A DNA stretch of 64,000 bases from Desulfosporosinus acidiphilus SJ4 (GCF_000255115.2 NC_018068.1:4621977-4685976); one strand, 5' to 3'. Shown: positions 8,727 through 18,012, counted from the stretch's first letter. The notes: a model not told the origin generated them from the sequence alone. Numbers and translations: made by a program.

Positions 8727-9518
8727 TTATGTCCGTTTGGTTGCAAACGGCGTTGCCCCGTAGATTTTAGAATTAGTGTCATTGCGCAAGATATGAGCAT
8801 CCAGGTCGTGAATTCCTTGATGGAATTGCTCGATTCGAGCTTTATCTTTTGAATCAAAGGCGTCAATCCCGGTATTCAGCAAAAGATCAAAGTAGTTCGT
8901 GAAAACTGTTGCTTTGCTCGCATTCTGCTCATTCTTGATTTGCTTGTCCCAAAGAGTTTTGTGGAAAATAATGTACTTTTTGATATCTTGTTCATTCATT
9001 TGAGGACCTGCTGCCGGTCCATACAGATAGCCATCCACATATTGATGGATGTTCCATGCTGTGCCAAACGCTAAAGTTTTGGCATCATTGCTTAAAGCAT
9101 TGTCCCCGAAGTAAGCTGCAACCGATGGTGCCAAGTCGATTAAGCTCGTATCCGGTTCCCTATATTTACTTTTCGAACCTGTGTCGCCTGGAGCTGGCGT
9201 GTTAATCGTACTGGGTGCAATTACGGTTGGCGTCGCTTTTCCGGGTGGTGCCGTACTGTCTGGCTGCGATGTACCAGTTCCGGTTCCCGTGCCAGTTCCT
9301 GTTCCGATTCCTGCGCCAACTCCGGTGGCAGTGTTATTATCCGGTGCTTTGGCGCCGTCAACCGGTGGATTCTGAACAACTACTTGGTCTGATATGGAGC
9401 TTTGTTGCCGAAATACTTTCCAAACACTGGGTCCATAAACCCCGGCGGCAACTACAGCACCTGCCAGAACCAGTGTCCCCGCAACGGTCGCTATCCGCTT
9501 CTTATCCATTGGCCTCAT
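8727..9518 (-). CDS. Membrane-anchored exported protein of unknown function with Gly-Thr linker
   Basis: This 263-residue protein is of no family I recognise. The start ATG has GGAGGG nine bases upstream. The N-terminus is basic (MRPMDKKR) and is followed by a hydrophobic segment (TVAGTLVLAGAVVAAGVYG). A linker of about 70 residues contains an alternating Gly-Thr run (GIGTGTGTGTGTGT), then Pro/Ser/Thr-rich sequence. A C-terminal domain of about 135 residues is mainly helical (FGDNALSNDAKTLAFGTAWN, NIHQYVDGYLYGP). The architecture matches the neighbouring 7399-8196 protein: one anchor, a disordered linker, a small extracytoplasmic domain. The C-terminal domains look unrelated. The position next to galU and glycan genes suggests a cell-envelope role, which is inference only. 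Confidence 0.75.
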   Translation of the reverse strand: MRPMDKKRIATVAGTLVLAGAVVAAGVYGPSVWKVFRQQSSISDQVVVQNPPVDGAKAPDNNTATGVGAGIGTGTGTGTGTGTSQPDSTAPPGKATPTVIAPSTINTPAPGDTGSKSKYREPDTSLIDLAPSVAAYFGDNALSNDAKTLAFGTAWNIHQYVDGYLYGPAAGPQMNEQDIKKYIIFHKTLWDKQIKNEQNASKATVFTNYFDLLLNTGIDAFDSKDKARIEQFHQGIHDLDAHILRNDTNSKIYGATPFATKRT

Positions 9519-9711
9519 TGGTCTCTTCCCTCCTTATTCTTTATTCTTGGTACGTAGGTATTTTACCAATTTTTGGGAGAGAAGCTTGTCACTTTTGCTG
9601 TATGACTTGACCTATTTTCCGTCTTCAGACGTATTGATTTGTCAGCAGAACCTTTGGCCAATACTATTTCGCGAAAATTAACCAGCATTTATCATAATAA
9701 TTTGTTGATTT

Positions 9712-10599
9712 CTATTCATCACTACCTAAATTCCGAACGAGATTTCGCAAATAACCTGAGAGTTCTTCTGCAAGATCTTCGCGGCGCAAGGCATATTCAA
9801 TGGTCGCTTGGACAAATCCCAACTTATCTCCCACATCATGCCGGCGCCCTTCAAATTCATAGGCCAGAATTTCCTGAAAGCGTCCCAGTTCCTTAATGCC
9901 GTCAGTAAGCTGTATCTCCCCGCCTTTACCCGGAGGCAAAGCTTCTAGGAGGTCAAATATTTCAGGATTTAAGATATAGCGGCCCATAATCGCTAAATGA
10001 GTTTGCGGTGCGTCTTCGTATCGTGGTTTCTCTACCATGTTTTTAGCACGATATAATCGATCAGCAAATTTCTCTCCATCGACAATTCCGTATTTGGAGA
10101 TATCATCCAGGGGAACCTCCTGAACTCCAACCATGCTGGCGCCATAGCGTTCGTATTGGTTCATCATCTGCCGCAAGGCAGGCACTTCAGAATGAATAAT
10201 GTCGTCACCCAACAGGACAGCAAAAGGTTCATGCCCAATAAACTTTCGTGCACTGTAGATGGCATGCCCTAACCCCAGAGCTTCTTTCTGACGAACGTAA
10301 TATATATCTGCCATTCTGGCAATATCCTGAACCAGATCCAGCAGTTCTTCTTTCGAATTCTTTTCCAAAAAGGCCTCAAGTTCCATCGAGCGGTCAAAAT
10401 GATCTTCTATAGCCCGTTTATTTCGGCCGGTTACAATGATGATGTCTTCTATCCCCGAATTGATTGCTTCTTCCACAATATATTGTATTGTTGGTTTATC
10501 AACAATCGGCAGCATCTCTTTCGGCTGTGCCTTCGTTGCCGGTAAAAAACGAGTTCCCAGTCCCGCAGCAGGTATTACGGCTTTACGAATTTTACGCAT
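9712..10599 (-). CDS. galU: UTP-glucose-1-phosphate uridylyltransferase
   Basis: This 295-residue GalU makes UDP-glucose from glucose-1-phosphate and UTP for glycan synthesis. The nucleotidyltransferase signature [30 protein letters not shown] stands at the N-terminus. [20 protein letters not shown] and the metal-binding region FAVLLGDDI follow, with EKP in [12 protein letters not shown]. The start ATG (10597-10599) has GGGGAGAG nine bases upstream; open frame beyond it is not conserved sequence. It forms its own unit with a good sigma-A promoter 45 bp upstream. It supplies the precursor pool for the surface glycan genes in the first 7 kb. Confidence 0.95.
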   Translation of the reverse strand: MRKIRKAVIPAAGLGTRFLPATKAQPKEMLPIVDKPTIQYIVEEAINSGIEDIIIVTGRNKRAIEDHFDRSMELEAFLEKNSKEELLDLVQDIARMADIYYVRQKEALGLGHAIYSARKFIGHEPFAVLLGDDIIHSEVPALRQMMNQYERYGASMVGVQEVPLDDISKYGIVDGEKFADRLYRAKNMVEKPRYEDAPQTHLAIMGRYILNPEIFDLLEALPPGKGGEIQLTDGIKELGRFQEILAYEFEGRRHDVGDKLGFVQATIEYALRREDLAEELSGYLRNLVRNLGSDE

Positions 10600-10643
10600 G
10601 TTTGACTCTCCCCTTTTTATCACTCTTATTCCCATCAATATAT

Positions 10644-10672
10644 ATAATAAAGTATCCTTACACATTCGGCAA
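10644..10672 (-). promoter_or_regulatory. galU promoter
   Basis: The -35 element TTGCCG (10667-10672) and -10 element TATTAT (10644-10649) are separated by exactly 17 bp and read toward galU. This is a sigma-A match by inspection only. Confidence 0.6.
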
Positions 10673-10718
10673 AAATTAAAAAAGTTCCTTCCATAAAACC
10701 TAATATTTTCTATAATAA

Positions 10719-10749
10719 GGAAGACGAGGGACCTTAAGCCTCGCCTTCC
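10719..10749. terminator. GC-rich hairpin between divergent galU and the CmpB-like gene
   Basis: An 11-bp stem (GGAAGACGAGG against CCTCGCCTTCC, one mismatch) has an eight-base loop. Neither side has a proper T-run. It lies upstream of both genes, so it is either a relict terminator or a leader structure. Confidence 0.4.
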
Positions 10750-10805
10750 AACACCTACTTACTATTAACGTGTATGCCACGATTATGATCAAGCATACTA
10801 ATCCC

Positions 10806-11210
10806 ATGAAAACACTAAAACATTTTTTAATTTACGGAATAATTGGCCTCGTTCTTGAGGTCATTTATACAGGGCTTGCCTCTCTTCTCAAAGGAGATTA
10901 CAGTATGCATGGTTTTACCTTTTTGGTGATGCTGCCAATTTACGGACTGGCTGTCTTCCTCGAACCTCTCCAGGCAAAGATTTACGATCTGCCTTGGTGG
11001 AGCCGCGGTGCAATTTATTTAACTATGATTTGGAGCATTGAATATACCAGTGGTTTAATCTTAGGCATTATTCTTGGCAGCTGCCCATGGCACTATACCG
11101 ATCCTTTAAATATTAATGGGCTGATTACGCTGAAAATGGCCCCTGAATGGTTTCTGGCCGGACTTGGCTTTGAGCACCTCCACAATTTCTTAGATAAAAT
11201 GCCTATTTAA
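10806..11210 (+). CDS. CmpB-type (ABC_trans_CmpB, DUF1113) integral membrane protein
   Basis: This is a small protein of 134 residues with about four membrane segments ([52 protein letters not shown]). Family marks are the early GLVLEVIY, the [12 protein letters not shown] segment and the EYTSG motif followed by PWHYTD. The family is labelled a putative ABC-transporter type IV protein, but members have no ATPase partner and their function is unknown. The start is uncertain: ATG 10806 (MKTLKHFL) begins where family similarity begins, while in-frame ATGs exist from 10770, none with a good ribosome-binding site. Its stop codon overlaps the stop of the convergent chemoreceptor gene. Confidence 0.8.
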   Translation: MKTLKHFLIYGIIGLVLEVIYTGLASLLKGDYSMHGFTFLVMLPIYGLAVFLEPLQAKIYDLPWWSRGAIYLTMIWSIEYTSGLILGIILGSCPWHYTDPLNINGLITLKMAPEWFLAGLGFEHLHNFLDKMPI

Positions 11211-12928
11211 AGTTTGAAATAATCAATGAGTCCTTTTAAATTATTGGCTAATTCATTGAGGCTTTCGGCGGAGGCAAAAAGCTCCTCTACAGAAGCATTT
11301 TGTTCTTCCGCAGCGGCAGCCGTTACTTGTGTTCCTGCGGAAGTGGACTCCGCTTGACTCACAACTCTTTGCATGCCCATTTTTATCTGCTCCCCATCTC
11401 CTTGAACTTTGTGTACGATTGTCTCGATTTCCTGAGCCAAACCGGCACTTTCTTCTACAGAGTTAAGAATTACCGCAAACTGGTCGGAAATCTCTGTTAG
11501 ATATACGCTCCCTTGATTTACGCTATCAACACTTAATTGCATCCCCAGATGAGCCTTTTTCGAAGTTTGCCTCATTTCTTGAACCCGTCGAGAAATATCA
11601 ACTAAGCTCGTCTGAACTTGCTCAGCTAACTTGCGTACTTCTTCGGCAACCACGGCAAACCCCCGGCCGTTCTCTCCTGCACGTGCCGCTTCAATGGCTG
11701 CATTCAAGGCCAATAGGTTTGTTTGTTGAGCGATATCATCTATAATTTGTACGGTATTCTCAATTTCCTCTGATTTATCATCGACATCTCCGATAACTTG
11801 GCTTAGATTATGAACCTGGCCCTCGATATCTTCCATCTGTTTGACCACTTGCTCAAGAGCTTGATTGCCCTTTTGAGCAAGCTCGGCAGACCGGTTAGAT
11901 GCTTGACTCACTCGTACGGCATGTTGTTCCGTCTGATTCATATGCTCAATAACCTGGCTCATACGCTCATGATTATCAGACATAATTTGAACCTGTATCT
12001 CAGCATCTGCAGCAATCTCACTGGCAGATGAAGCTACCTGTTCCGAAGCCTTTGAAGATTGTTCGGCTCCCAGGTGCATCTCTTGAGCAGTTTGAGATAA
12101 TTGTCCTGCCATATTAGCTACTTTGGTCATAATGTTCCGCAATGAAGCCACCATATCGCCAAAGGCCTTCTGCAATTCGGATTCTTCACGATTCCATGGC
12201 TTCCAAGGTGCTTTCTTTTTTCGGGCAATATCTCCTGCGGCAATCTCATGGGCATTTTGAAGCAAGTGAGCCATCATTCTGCTCAAGGCCCTGCTCAGCA
12301 ACCAGCCAATAACAATACTGACGATCAAGTCAACCACCATGACTGAAATTGAAATAGTGGATGCCCGGTTAAATATCTGCATCATTTTACCCATATTATC
12401 AGAATTAACCTTTGCAATCTTATCATCAACCATTTTCTGGAGGATAGCGCCGGCTTGCTGATTTTTGATACCGGCATCGCCAAACATGTTCGCTTTGGCA
12501 TCTTCCAGCCTGCCGTCTGCAGCATATTGTATCGTAACTTGGGAAGCAACAACATAATTATTCCACGCTGTTTTAAACTGCTTCCAAACGTTATCTTCAG
12601 CAGGCGTTCGGGGAATTGCTTCATACTTCCCTATGTAACTGATCATATTGTCTTTTTCCTTATCAACTTGATTCAGGAACTTTTGTTGTTCCTCATTCGT
12701 TCGGGCGCTGACAGCCAGGATAACGTTTGACCGGTAGGCTTGAGCATTATAACGCATCTGAGAAAGTAAATTCATTGGGACCACATCTTGTTCAAAGACT
12801 TGGATGGAGGCCTGGTGCATCTGTTCCATACCGTAAATTCCGATTCCTCCAACGACACAAGCCGCTAAGGCGATGAGTATCATTAAAGCGGTGACGTGAA
12901 ATCCTAACCGTTTATTCTTTAATTTCAT
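11207..12928 (-). CDS. Methyl-accepting chemotaxis protein
   Basis: This is a 573-residue chemoreceptor. TM1 ([25 protein letters not shown]) is followed by a periplasm-equivalent four-helix-bundle sensor domain (4HB_MCP, about 35-190). TM2 ([21 protein letters not shown]), a HAMP segment and the cytoplasmic coiled-coil signalling domain follow. The highly conserved tip reads [20 protein letters not shown] followed by [20 protein letters not shown]. It transmits ligand binding to CheA/CheW. The start is ATG 12926-12928 with GAGGAG eight bases upstream; an in-frame GTG three codons earlier lies inside that site. No che genes are nearby, so it is an orphan receptor with an unknown ligand. Confidence 0.93.
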   Translation of the reverse strand: MKLKNKRLGFHVTALMILIALAACVVGGIGIYGMEQMHQASIQVFEQDVVPMNLLSQMRYNAQAYRSNVILAVSARTNEEQQKFLNQVDKEKDNMISYIGKYEAIPRTPAEDNVWKQFKTAWNNYVVASQVTIQYAADGRLEDAKANMFGDAGIKNQQAGAILQKMVDDKIAKVNSDNMGKMMQIFNRASTISISVMVVDLIVSIVIGWLLSRALSRMMAHLLQNAHEIAAGDIARKKKAPWKPWNREESELQKAFGDMVASLRNIMTKVANMAGQLSQTAQEMHLGAEQSSKASEQVASSASEIAADAEIQVQIMSDNHERMSQVIEHMNQTEQHAVRVSQASNRSAELAQKGNQALEQVVKQMEDIEGQVHNLSQVIGDVDDKSEEIENTVQIIDDIAQQTNLLALNAAIEAARAGENGRGFAVVAEEVRKLAEQVQTSLVDISRRVQEMRQTSKKAHLGMQLSVDSVNQGSVYLTEISDQFAVILNSVEESAGLAQEIETIVHKVQGDGEQIKMGMQRVVSQAESTSAGTQVTAAAAEEQNASVEELFASAESLNELANNLKGLIDYFKL

Positions 12929-13087
12929 ACTTTTCACTCCTCGTATAATTAATTTAGTTCCTGCCCCACGAGTCCAAAAAACTAATGGAACGTGGGGTAT
13001 TTAAATGACCAAAGAAAACTGGAAATTCAGTTGGTTGGTCATCATCAACAAGATGCGCGCAGAATAACGCATACCCCATGCAGTCGT

Positions 13088-13224
13088 CGTGCCTGTGGGC
13101 AGTGTGGACAAGTCAACCCCAAAGCACACTTCAAATTCGACTTGTCCAAAGCCTGAGGGAAAGCTCTTTTAAGATAGACCCATAAGGGCTTTTCCATAGG
13201 CTGGCACTGTCCACAGGCTCAGGA
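13088..13224. other. Unexplained block able to form a branched stem structure
   Basis: CCTGTGGGCAGTG near 13091 pairs with CACTGTCCACAGG near 13206. Inside it, TGGACAAGTC pairs perfectly with GACTTGTCCA, and AAAGCTCTT pairs with AAGGGCTTT. The result is a closed outer stem with two inner hairpins, a three-way-junction layout. It lies between the divergent chemoreceptor and IS110 transposase genes. I see no match to a known riboswitch or RNA, and the transcribed strand is not clear. Confidence 0.45.
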
Positions 13225-13329
13225 TAAGGAATACCTGAGTAATGATTCCTTAAGTCGTTCTTTGACAACAAAAAAGTATTTAAGTTTGTTGGGGTTTCAG
13301 GCAAAATGATACCGTGAGGTTCGTTCTGG

Positions 13330-13560
13330 TAAGGCCTTTCACTCCTTGAGGCTATGACCTCTTATTAAGTCTGACTGCCAGCCCACAATTTGAACTTTTA
13401 ACTCGAAGGTTGCACAGCTTAAAGGGAACCCCTCCGATGGTAGCAGATCGGTTGGATCCGAGGTCTTTTTAAGACAAGTGCTGATTCGGCGAGGTTGTTG
13501 ACCTGTTGTGGTGCCTGGTCCCAACGTTAATCTTACAAATTCTTCGACTCGGAAAGTGAG
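13330..13560 (+). ncRNA. Candidate IS110 upstream (bridge-type) RNA region
   Basis: The segment just 5' of the IS110 transposase lacks coding sequence but has several local stems. These are CCGAT/ATCGG at 13434-13451, GTCTT/AAGAC at 13463-13475, and GTTG..GACC/GGTC..CAAC at 13494-13525. Members of the IS110 family encode a structured guide (bridge) RNA in the non-coding end next to the recombinase gene. The assignment here is from position and foldability only. The loops that bind target and donor DNA cannot be assigned without the element ends. Confidence 0.4.
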
Positions 13561-13570
13561 GTGATTTTAC

Positions 13571-14812
13571 TTGAGTTTATTTGTCGGTATAGATGTGAGT
13601 TCCAGTGATTTTAAAGTGCGAATCTTAGATGAGCGTGGTAATGAACCAGTTAAAAGGCTAAGGGTTTTGAATGATCAGCCTGGTTGTGAGCAAGTTGCCC
13701 GATATCTCTCTGAAGCCTGTAATAAAGAGAATGAGGACCGGCTGGTTATTGGTTTAGAGGCCACTTCCGTGTACAGTTGGCCGTTACAAATGTTCTTAGC
13801 GGAAGACCATTGTTTAGCACCTTTACAGCCCCAAATTTATTCCTTTAACCCCAAGGTCGTTGCTAATTTCAAAAAGGCTTATGTGGACCTTCCGAAGAAC
13901 GACTGGATTGATGCCTGGGTCATTGCCGAACGTTTACGCTTCGGCCGGCTCCCGGAGGGCTCTCAGGTCGATTTCCGCTACTTACCGTTACAGCGACTCA
14001 CTCGCTTTCGTTGTCATCTGATCGAGATGATCTCCAGAGAGAAGAATTATTTCCTCACGAACTTGTTCTTAAAGTTTAGCACTCTTGCCCAAGGTACGGT
14101 TTTTAGTAATACTTTCAGCGTTACTTCTGAATCCTTGACACTTGAGTTTTTTTCTCCAGAAGAGGTTGCGGCTCGACCGCTTGATGAACTGATTGATTTC
14201 CTCATGGAGAAAGGAAGAAGTCATTTCGAGGATCCGGAAGCCAAAGCCAGAGAGTTGAAGGAAGCCGCTCGCAAGGCCCATCGACTACGTGGAAGCCTAT
14301 TGCAACCCATTAACCTTATCCTAGCCACGAGCATCGAAACCATCCACACTTTAGAGAAACAGGTCAAGAAAATCGATAAGGCGATCGAAGCTGAAATCAG
14401 GCATTTCCCTAATACGCTCATTACCATTCCCGGTATTGGCCCTGTGCTTTCAGCTGGTATTATTGCTGAGATTGGAGACATCCGCCGTTTTCCGAATGAA
14501 GGAGCCTTAGCAAAGTTTATTGGGCTAACCTGGCGTTCTCACCAGTCCGGTGATTTTACAGCCGATGACACGCCCTTAACTCGAACCGGCAACACCTACT
14601 TGCGAAGTTATATCATCCAGGCTGCTAACCTAGTACGCCAAAAGGAACCAGAGTACAAAGCCTTCTACCAACGTAAATTCTCGGAAAGTAAGACTCACCA
14701 TCATCGCCGTGCTCTCGTGCTTACTGCACGCAAACTCGTCCGTATGGTTGATGCTCTGCTACGCAGCAACCAAATCTATATGCCACATGGCAATAGGGGG
14801 ATTGCAAACTAA
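13571..14812 (+). CDS. IS110-family transposase (DEDD recombinase)
   Basis: This is an intact 413-residue transposase. The N-terminal RuvC-like DEDD domain shows D8 in FVGIDVSSSDF, E63 in GLEATSVYSW, and D111 and D114 in KNDWIDAWV. The C-terminal Transposase_20 domain carries IPGIGPVLSAGIIAEIGDI and TWRSHQSGDF with LTRTGNTYLR, including the conserved Ser region. The start is TTG (13571-13573) with AGGTG eight bases upstream. Long non-coding DNA lies before the gene, as in the IS110 subgroup rather than IS1111. The element may be active, since no frame disruption is seen. Its exact ends are not identifiable from this single copy. Confidence 0.92.
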   Translation: MSLFVGIDVSSSDFKVRILDERGNEPVKRLRVLNDQPGCEQVARYLSEACNKENEDRLVIGLEATSVYSWPLQMFLAEDHCLAPLQPQIYSFNPKVVANFKKAYVDLPKNDWIDAWVIAERLRFGRLPEGSQVDFRYLPLQRLTRFRCHLIEMISREKNYFLTNLFLKFSTLAQGTVFSNTFSVTSESLTLEFFSPEEVAARPLDELIDFLMEKGRSHFEDPEAKARELKEAARKAHRLRGSLLQPINLILATSIETIHTLEKQVKKIDKAIEAEIRHFPNTLITIPGIGPVLSAGIIAEIGDIRRFPNEGALAKFIGLTWRSHQSGDFTADDTPLTRTGNTYLRSYIIQAANLVRQKEPEYKAFYQRKFSESKTHHHRRALVLTARKLVRMVDALLRSNQIYMPHGNRGIAN

Positions 14813-15071
14813 GCATGAACTACGAGAATTGAAGTCCCATTTTTGTAACTTGTTTCCATTTCATTTTGGGAATAAGAGGGTTTTTTATTGCCTTTTTTGC
14901 CAACGGATAACTAACTTACTGAAAAATTGACTCACTTAGGGTCTTGACATATTACCGAAGGACTTTATTCTCAGAAAAACTCTGCCGAACTTTGTAAAAC
15001 TCATTATTCTACAAAGAAATGTCAATATCCTATCAATTTTTTAATTTTTCAGATAAAATTATAATATACTT

Positions 15072-15300
15072 CCCGATAGTCTCCGGTGGGGAGTATCGCA
15101 CTTGTTTGACTATAGAGACACTCGGCCAATCCACACTCAGGCGTATGCGTAATGAGTTGCAGACGGCGATAAGCTCGTCCGCTCATCGTTATGGCCGGCG
15201 GGTGCCTAGTTGCACTTATGCTAGAAGCCGAAGACACTGTCTTCGCAGGTATTAACTCTTCTTGCAGTATACAACCGCAGGTTATACTTCCGGATAGATA
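15072..15300. repeat. Dispersed intergenic repeat, copy A
   Basis: This 229-bp unit begins CCCGATAGTCTCC and ends near CGGATAG. It is strongly similar to 53802-54027 (whole unit) and 54073-54161 (second half), and partly similar to 32600-32690. It contains a hairpin GATAGTCTCC/GGGGAGTATC, a stem around CGATAAGC/GCTCATCG and a palindrome CGAAGACACTGTCTTCG. It stands directly before the clpP terminator. No convincing open frame runs through it. Confidence 0.75.
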
Positions 15301-15305
15301 ATAAA

Positions 15306-15347
15306 AAGGCTGTAACAAAATCGGCATTTCGATTTCGTTACAGCCTT
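15306..15347 (-). terminator. clpP intrinsic terminator (bidirectional form)
   Basis: The stem AAGGCTGTAAC/GTTACAGCCTT has an inner ATCG/CGAT pair and is followed on the minus strand by TTTTTAT. It lies 21 bp after the clpP stop. Confidence 0.85.
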
Positions 15348-15368
15348 CAACGTTGAAGTCTTAAATTA

Positions 15369-15992
15369 TCAGCTATTGCTTTCAGTTTCTTTCTTAAGTT
15401 CAACCTTTTCCAAGATTTGATCAACAAGACCATATTCTTTAGCCTCTTCGGCGGACATATAATAATCCCGATCCGTGTCTCTTTCTATCTTTTCCAAGGG
15501 CTGCCCTGTTTTGGCAGCTAAAATTTGGTTCATTTTTGACTTAGTCCTCAGCAATTGCTTGGCATGAATTTCGATTTCCGTTGCTTGCCCTGAGAGTCCA
15601 TGACCGCCAATTAATGGCTGATGAATTAGGACCTCGGAATTAGGAAGGGCAACACGTTTCCCTTTGGCACCGGCAGCCAGCAGGAAAGCTCCCATACTGG
15701 CAGCCATCCCAATGCAGATAGTACGTACGTCAGAGCGAATGTATTGCATCGTGTCGTAAATCGCCATTCCTGCCGTTATTGAGCCGCCCGGACTATTAAT
15801 GTACAAATTAATATCTTTTTCCGGATCTTCTGCTTCGAGGAAAAGCATTTGCGCCACTACAAGATTGGCCACGTCATCGTCGATGCCGCCTCCAAGAAAA
15901 ATAATTCGATCTTTAAGGAGTCGCGAGTAGATATCATAGGAGCGCTCTCCGCGATTCGTTTGCTCTACAACCATAGGAACAAGATAACCCAT
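15369..15992 (-). CDS. clpP: ATP-dependent Clp protease proteolytic subunit
   Basis: This 207-residue serine protease subunit forms the tetradecameric ClpP chamber that works with ClpX or ClpC/ClpA ATPases. The catalytic Ser lies in GMAASMGAF, His in [11 protein letters not shown] and Asp in [12 protein letters not shown]. The substrate-groove sequence [19 protein letters not shown] is intact. The start ATG has GGGGGA eight bases upstream. The gene is alone, without the tig-clpX neighbours usual for the main clpP, so it may be a second paralogue. It is flanked by its own terminator and a dispersed repeat. Confidence 0.95.
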   Translation of the reverse strand: MGYLVPMVVEQTNRGERSYDIYSRLLKDRIIFLGGGIDDDVANLVVAQMLFLEAEDPEKDINLYINSPGGSITAGMAIYDTMQYIRSDVRTICIGMAASMGAFLLAAGAKGKRVALPNSEVLIHQPLIGGHGLSGQATEIEIHAKQLLRTKSKMNQILAAKTGQPLEKIERDTDRDYYMSAEEAKEYGLVDQILEKVELKKETESNS

Positions 15993-16255
15993 TTATAATT
16001 CCCCCTATTCACATAAATTCAAAGTAACACTTAACCTAATATATTCTGGCCCGTTACGTTTATTTTATAACAAAGGTCAGTTAAGGTCAAATGGTTTAGA
16101 CCAAACTTTACGAAAAAGTTGTGCCTCTTTGAATATATGGCTTCTGTTTCCTCCCCATGCCCTTATTTTCTTTCTGCCCTTAGAATGGCTCAGAACCGGC
16201 ACGGTTTAATCATTAATTCTCCAGTTTTTTCGATAATCCTTTATAGTATTATTAT

Positions 16256-16612
<357 letters not shown>

Positions 16613-16650
16613 TTATATAGCCTCTTCAAACTGCAATTACACAAATCAAC

Positions 16651-17880
16651 TTAGATAAAGTCGGGATATGCTTCTTCTCCATGCAGCGACAAATCCAGAC
16701 CAATGGCCTCTTGGTCTTCACTGACACGCAGTGTCGTGAAGAGTCCGATGACCTTCAAAAGTATCCAAGACCCAATTACAGCAAAAGCCACTGTAGCTGC
16801 AACGCTTAAAGCCTGGATTCCTAACTGGGACGGGTTGCCGTACAAGAGTCCGTTAGCGCCGGCAGGATTAATGGCCTTTGTGGCAAAAATACCGGTGGCT
16901 AGGGCTCCCCAAGTACCGCCAATTCCATGACAGCCAAAAGCATCTAAAGCGTCATCATAGCCGAATTTCGCCTTCATCACACTAATGGTCAGATAACATA
17001 TGACACCTCCGATAAAACCAATGAGGATTGAAGAAAGGGGCGTCACAAATCCTGCGCCCGGTGTAATGGCTACTAATCCTGCCACAGCACCACTGGCAGC
17101 GCCTAAAACCGTCGATTTTCCGCGATGATAACGTTCTACCACAGCCCAGGCTATTGCCGCGGCAGCGGCAGCCGTATTGGTATTAACCAAAGCTATACCG
17201 GCTAATCCGTTGGCCCCCAAGGCACTTCCGGCGTTAAACCCGAACCAGCCAAACCACAAAAGACCAGCTCCTAAGATGGTAAAAGGAATGTGATGGGGAG
17301 CCATGGAATCTCTGCCCAGACCTTTACGTTTTCCCAGGACCAGAGCCACTATCAGACCAGAATAACCAGAACTGATATGAACCACATTTCCGCCTGCAAA
17401 ATCTAAAGCCCCCAGGTTTCTTAAAAAACCGCCTACACCCCAAACCCAATGTGCCAAGGGGTCATAAATCAGCGTCGCCCAGAGCAGTGTAAAGATAATA
17501 AAGGCCGGAAAGCGCATCCGTTCAGCAAATGAACCGCTGATCAGTGCAGGAGTTATTACAGCAAACATCATCTGAAAAGCCATGAAGACAATGGCGGGAA
17601 TTGTCGCAGCATAATCTGGGTTAGGGGCTGCCCCAACTCCATTGAGGCCCAGCCAGTTCAGACTGCCGATTATACCATGAAAATCCGGCCCAAAGGCTAA
17701 AGTATAACCTATTAAAATCCACTGTAATGATATAAGTCCAATAATAATCCAACTATGCATAATTGTGCTGAGAACATTCTTTTTGCGAACCATGCCTCCG
17801 TAAAAAAATGCTAAACCAGGCGTCATTAAAAGAACAAGAGCCGTTGACACCAAGACAAACGCCGTATCTCCTGTATTCAT
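16651..17880 (-). CDS. amt: Ammonium transporter Amt
   Basis: This 409-residue AmtB-type channel has eleven membrane helices. Family motifs are TPGLAFFYGGMVRKKNVLSTIMHS, DFAGGNVVHISSGYSGLIVAL and DALDAFGCHGIGGTWGALATG, the last carrying a pore His; the first pore His lies in NVVHISSG. It imports ammonium under nitrogen limitation and is gated by the PII protein encoded next. The start is ATG 17878-17880 with AAGGAGG eight bases upstream. A leader of about 125 nt contains an intrinsic terminator that overlaps an ANTAR-like hexaloop hairpin, indicating antitermination control. Confidence 0.96.
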   Translation of the reverse strand: MNTGDTAFVLVSTALVLLMTPGLAFFYGGMVRKKNVLSTIMHSWIIIGLISLQWILIGYTLAFGPDFHGIIGSLNWLGLNGVGAAPNPDYAATIPAIVFMAFQMMFAVITPALISGSFAERMRFPAFIIFTLLWATLIYDPLAHWVWGVGGFLRNLGALDFAGGNVVHISSGYSGLIVALVLGKRKGLGRDSMAPHHIPFTILGAGLLWFGWFGFNAGSALGANGLAGIALVNTNTAAAAAAIAWAVVERYHRGKSTVLGAASGAVAGLVAITPGAGFVTPLSSILIGFIGGVICYLTISVMKAKFGYDDALDAFGCHGIGGTWGALATGIFATKAINPAGANGLLYGNPSQLGIQALSVAATVAFAVIGSWILLKVIGLFTTLRVSEDQEAIGLDLSLHGEEAYPDFI

Positions 17881-17902
17881 CAATTATACCTCCTTAAACA
17901 AA

Positions 17903-17950
17903 AATGGCGCTTTGAGTTCACTCTAAAAAGAGTTAACTCAAAGCGCCATT
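17903..17950 (-). terminator. Attenuator terminator in the amt leader
   Basis: A 16-bp perfect stem continues after one mismatch by 5 bp to a TTTT loop (minus strand). It is followed directly by TTTTTG and then the amt ribosome-binding site. As it lies between promoter and start codon, it is a transcription attenuator and not an end-of-operon terminator. Confidence 0.85.
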
Positions 17951-17987
17951 GCTTTGTCTGCTTATACTTTTTCCTTAAACTGAGTAT
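17939..17987 (-). promoter_or_regulatory. Candidate ANTAR-type antiterminator hairpin pair in the amt leader
   Basis: On the minus strand, 17939-17956 reads CAAAGC-AATGGC-GCTTTG, a perfect 6-bp stem with a six-base loop having A at position 1 and G at position 4. This is the recognition rule of ANTAR RNA-binding regulators. Its 3' arm is the 5' arm of the attenuator, so the two are mutually exclusive. A weaker upstream hairpin (17964-17987, ATAC..TTT-AAGGAA-AAA-GTAT) also has an A1/G4 hexaloop and would be P1 of the usual pair, seven bases away. Confidence 0.65.
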
Positions 17988-18012
17988 CGGCTGTGCACGC
18001 CTTATGAGTGGT

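Larger units (their letters stand above)
13260..14940 (+). mobile_element. IS110-family insertion sequence (boundaries approximate)
   Basis: The element contains the transposase gene and its structured 5' non-coding region. IS110 elements usually lack long terminal inverted repeats and do not make clear target duplications. The limits given are therefore only where the surrounding sequence changes character, not observed ends. Confidence 0.5.

Noticed and set aside
9262-9320. Short tandem DNA repeat inside the 8727-9518 gene
   Set aside because: It is the coding sequence of the Gly-Thr linker and needs no separate element.
13024-13085. Minus-strand frame upstream of the chemoreceptor (ending near 12957) as a transposase remnant
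   Set aside because: A short open frame exists, but I could not match it to any transposase motif and it has no start signals.
12950-13300. c-di-GMP (GEMM) riboswitch before the chemoreceptor gene
   Set aside because: Chemoreceptor genes often have one, but the conserved GEMM core and tetraloop receptor were not found on either strand. The structure present is different.
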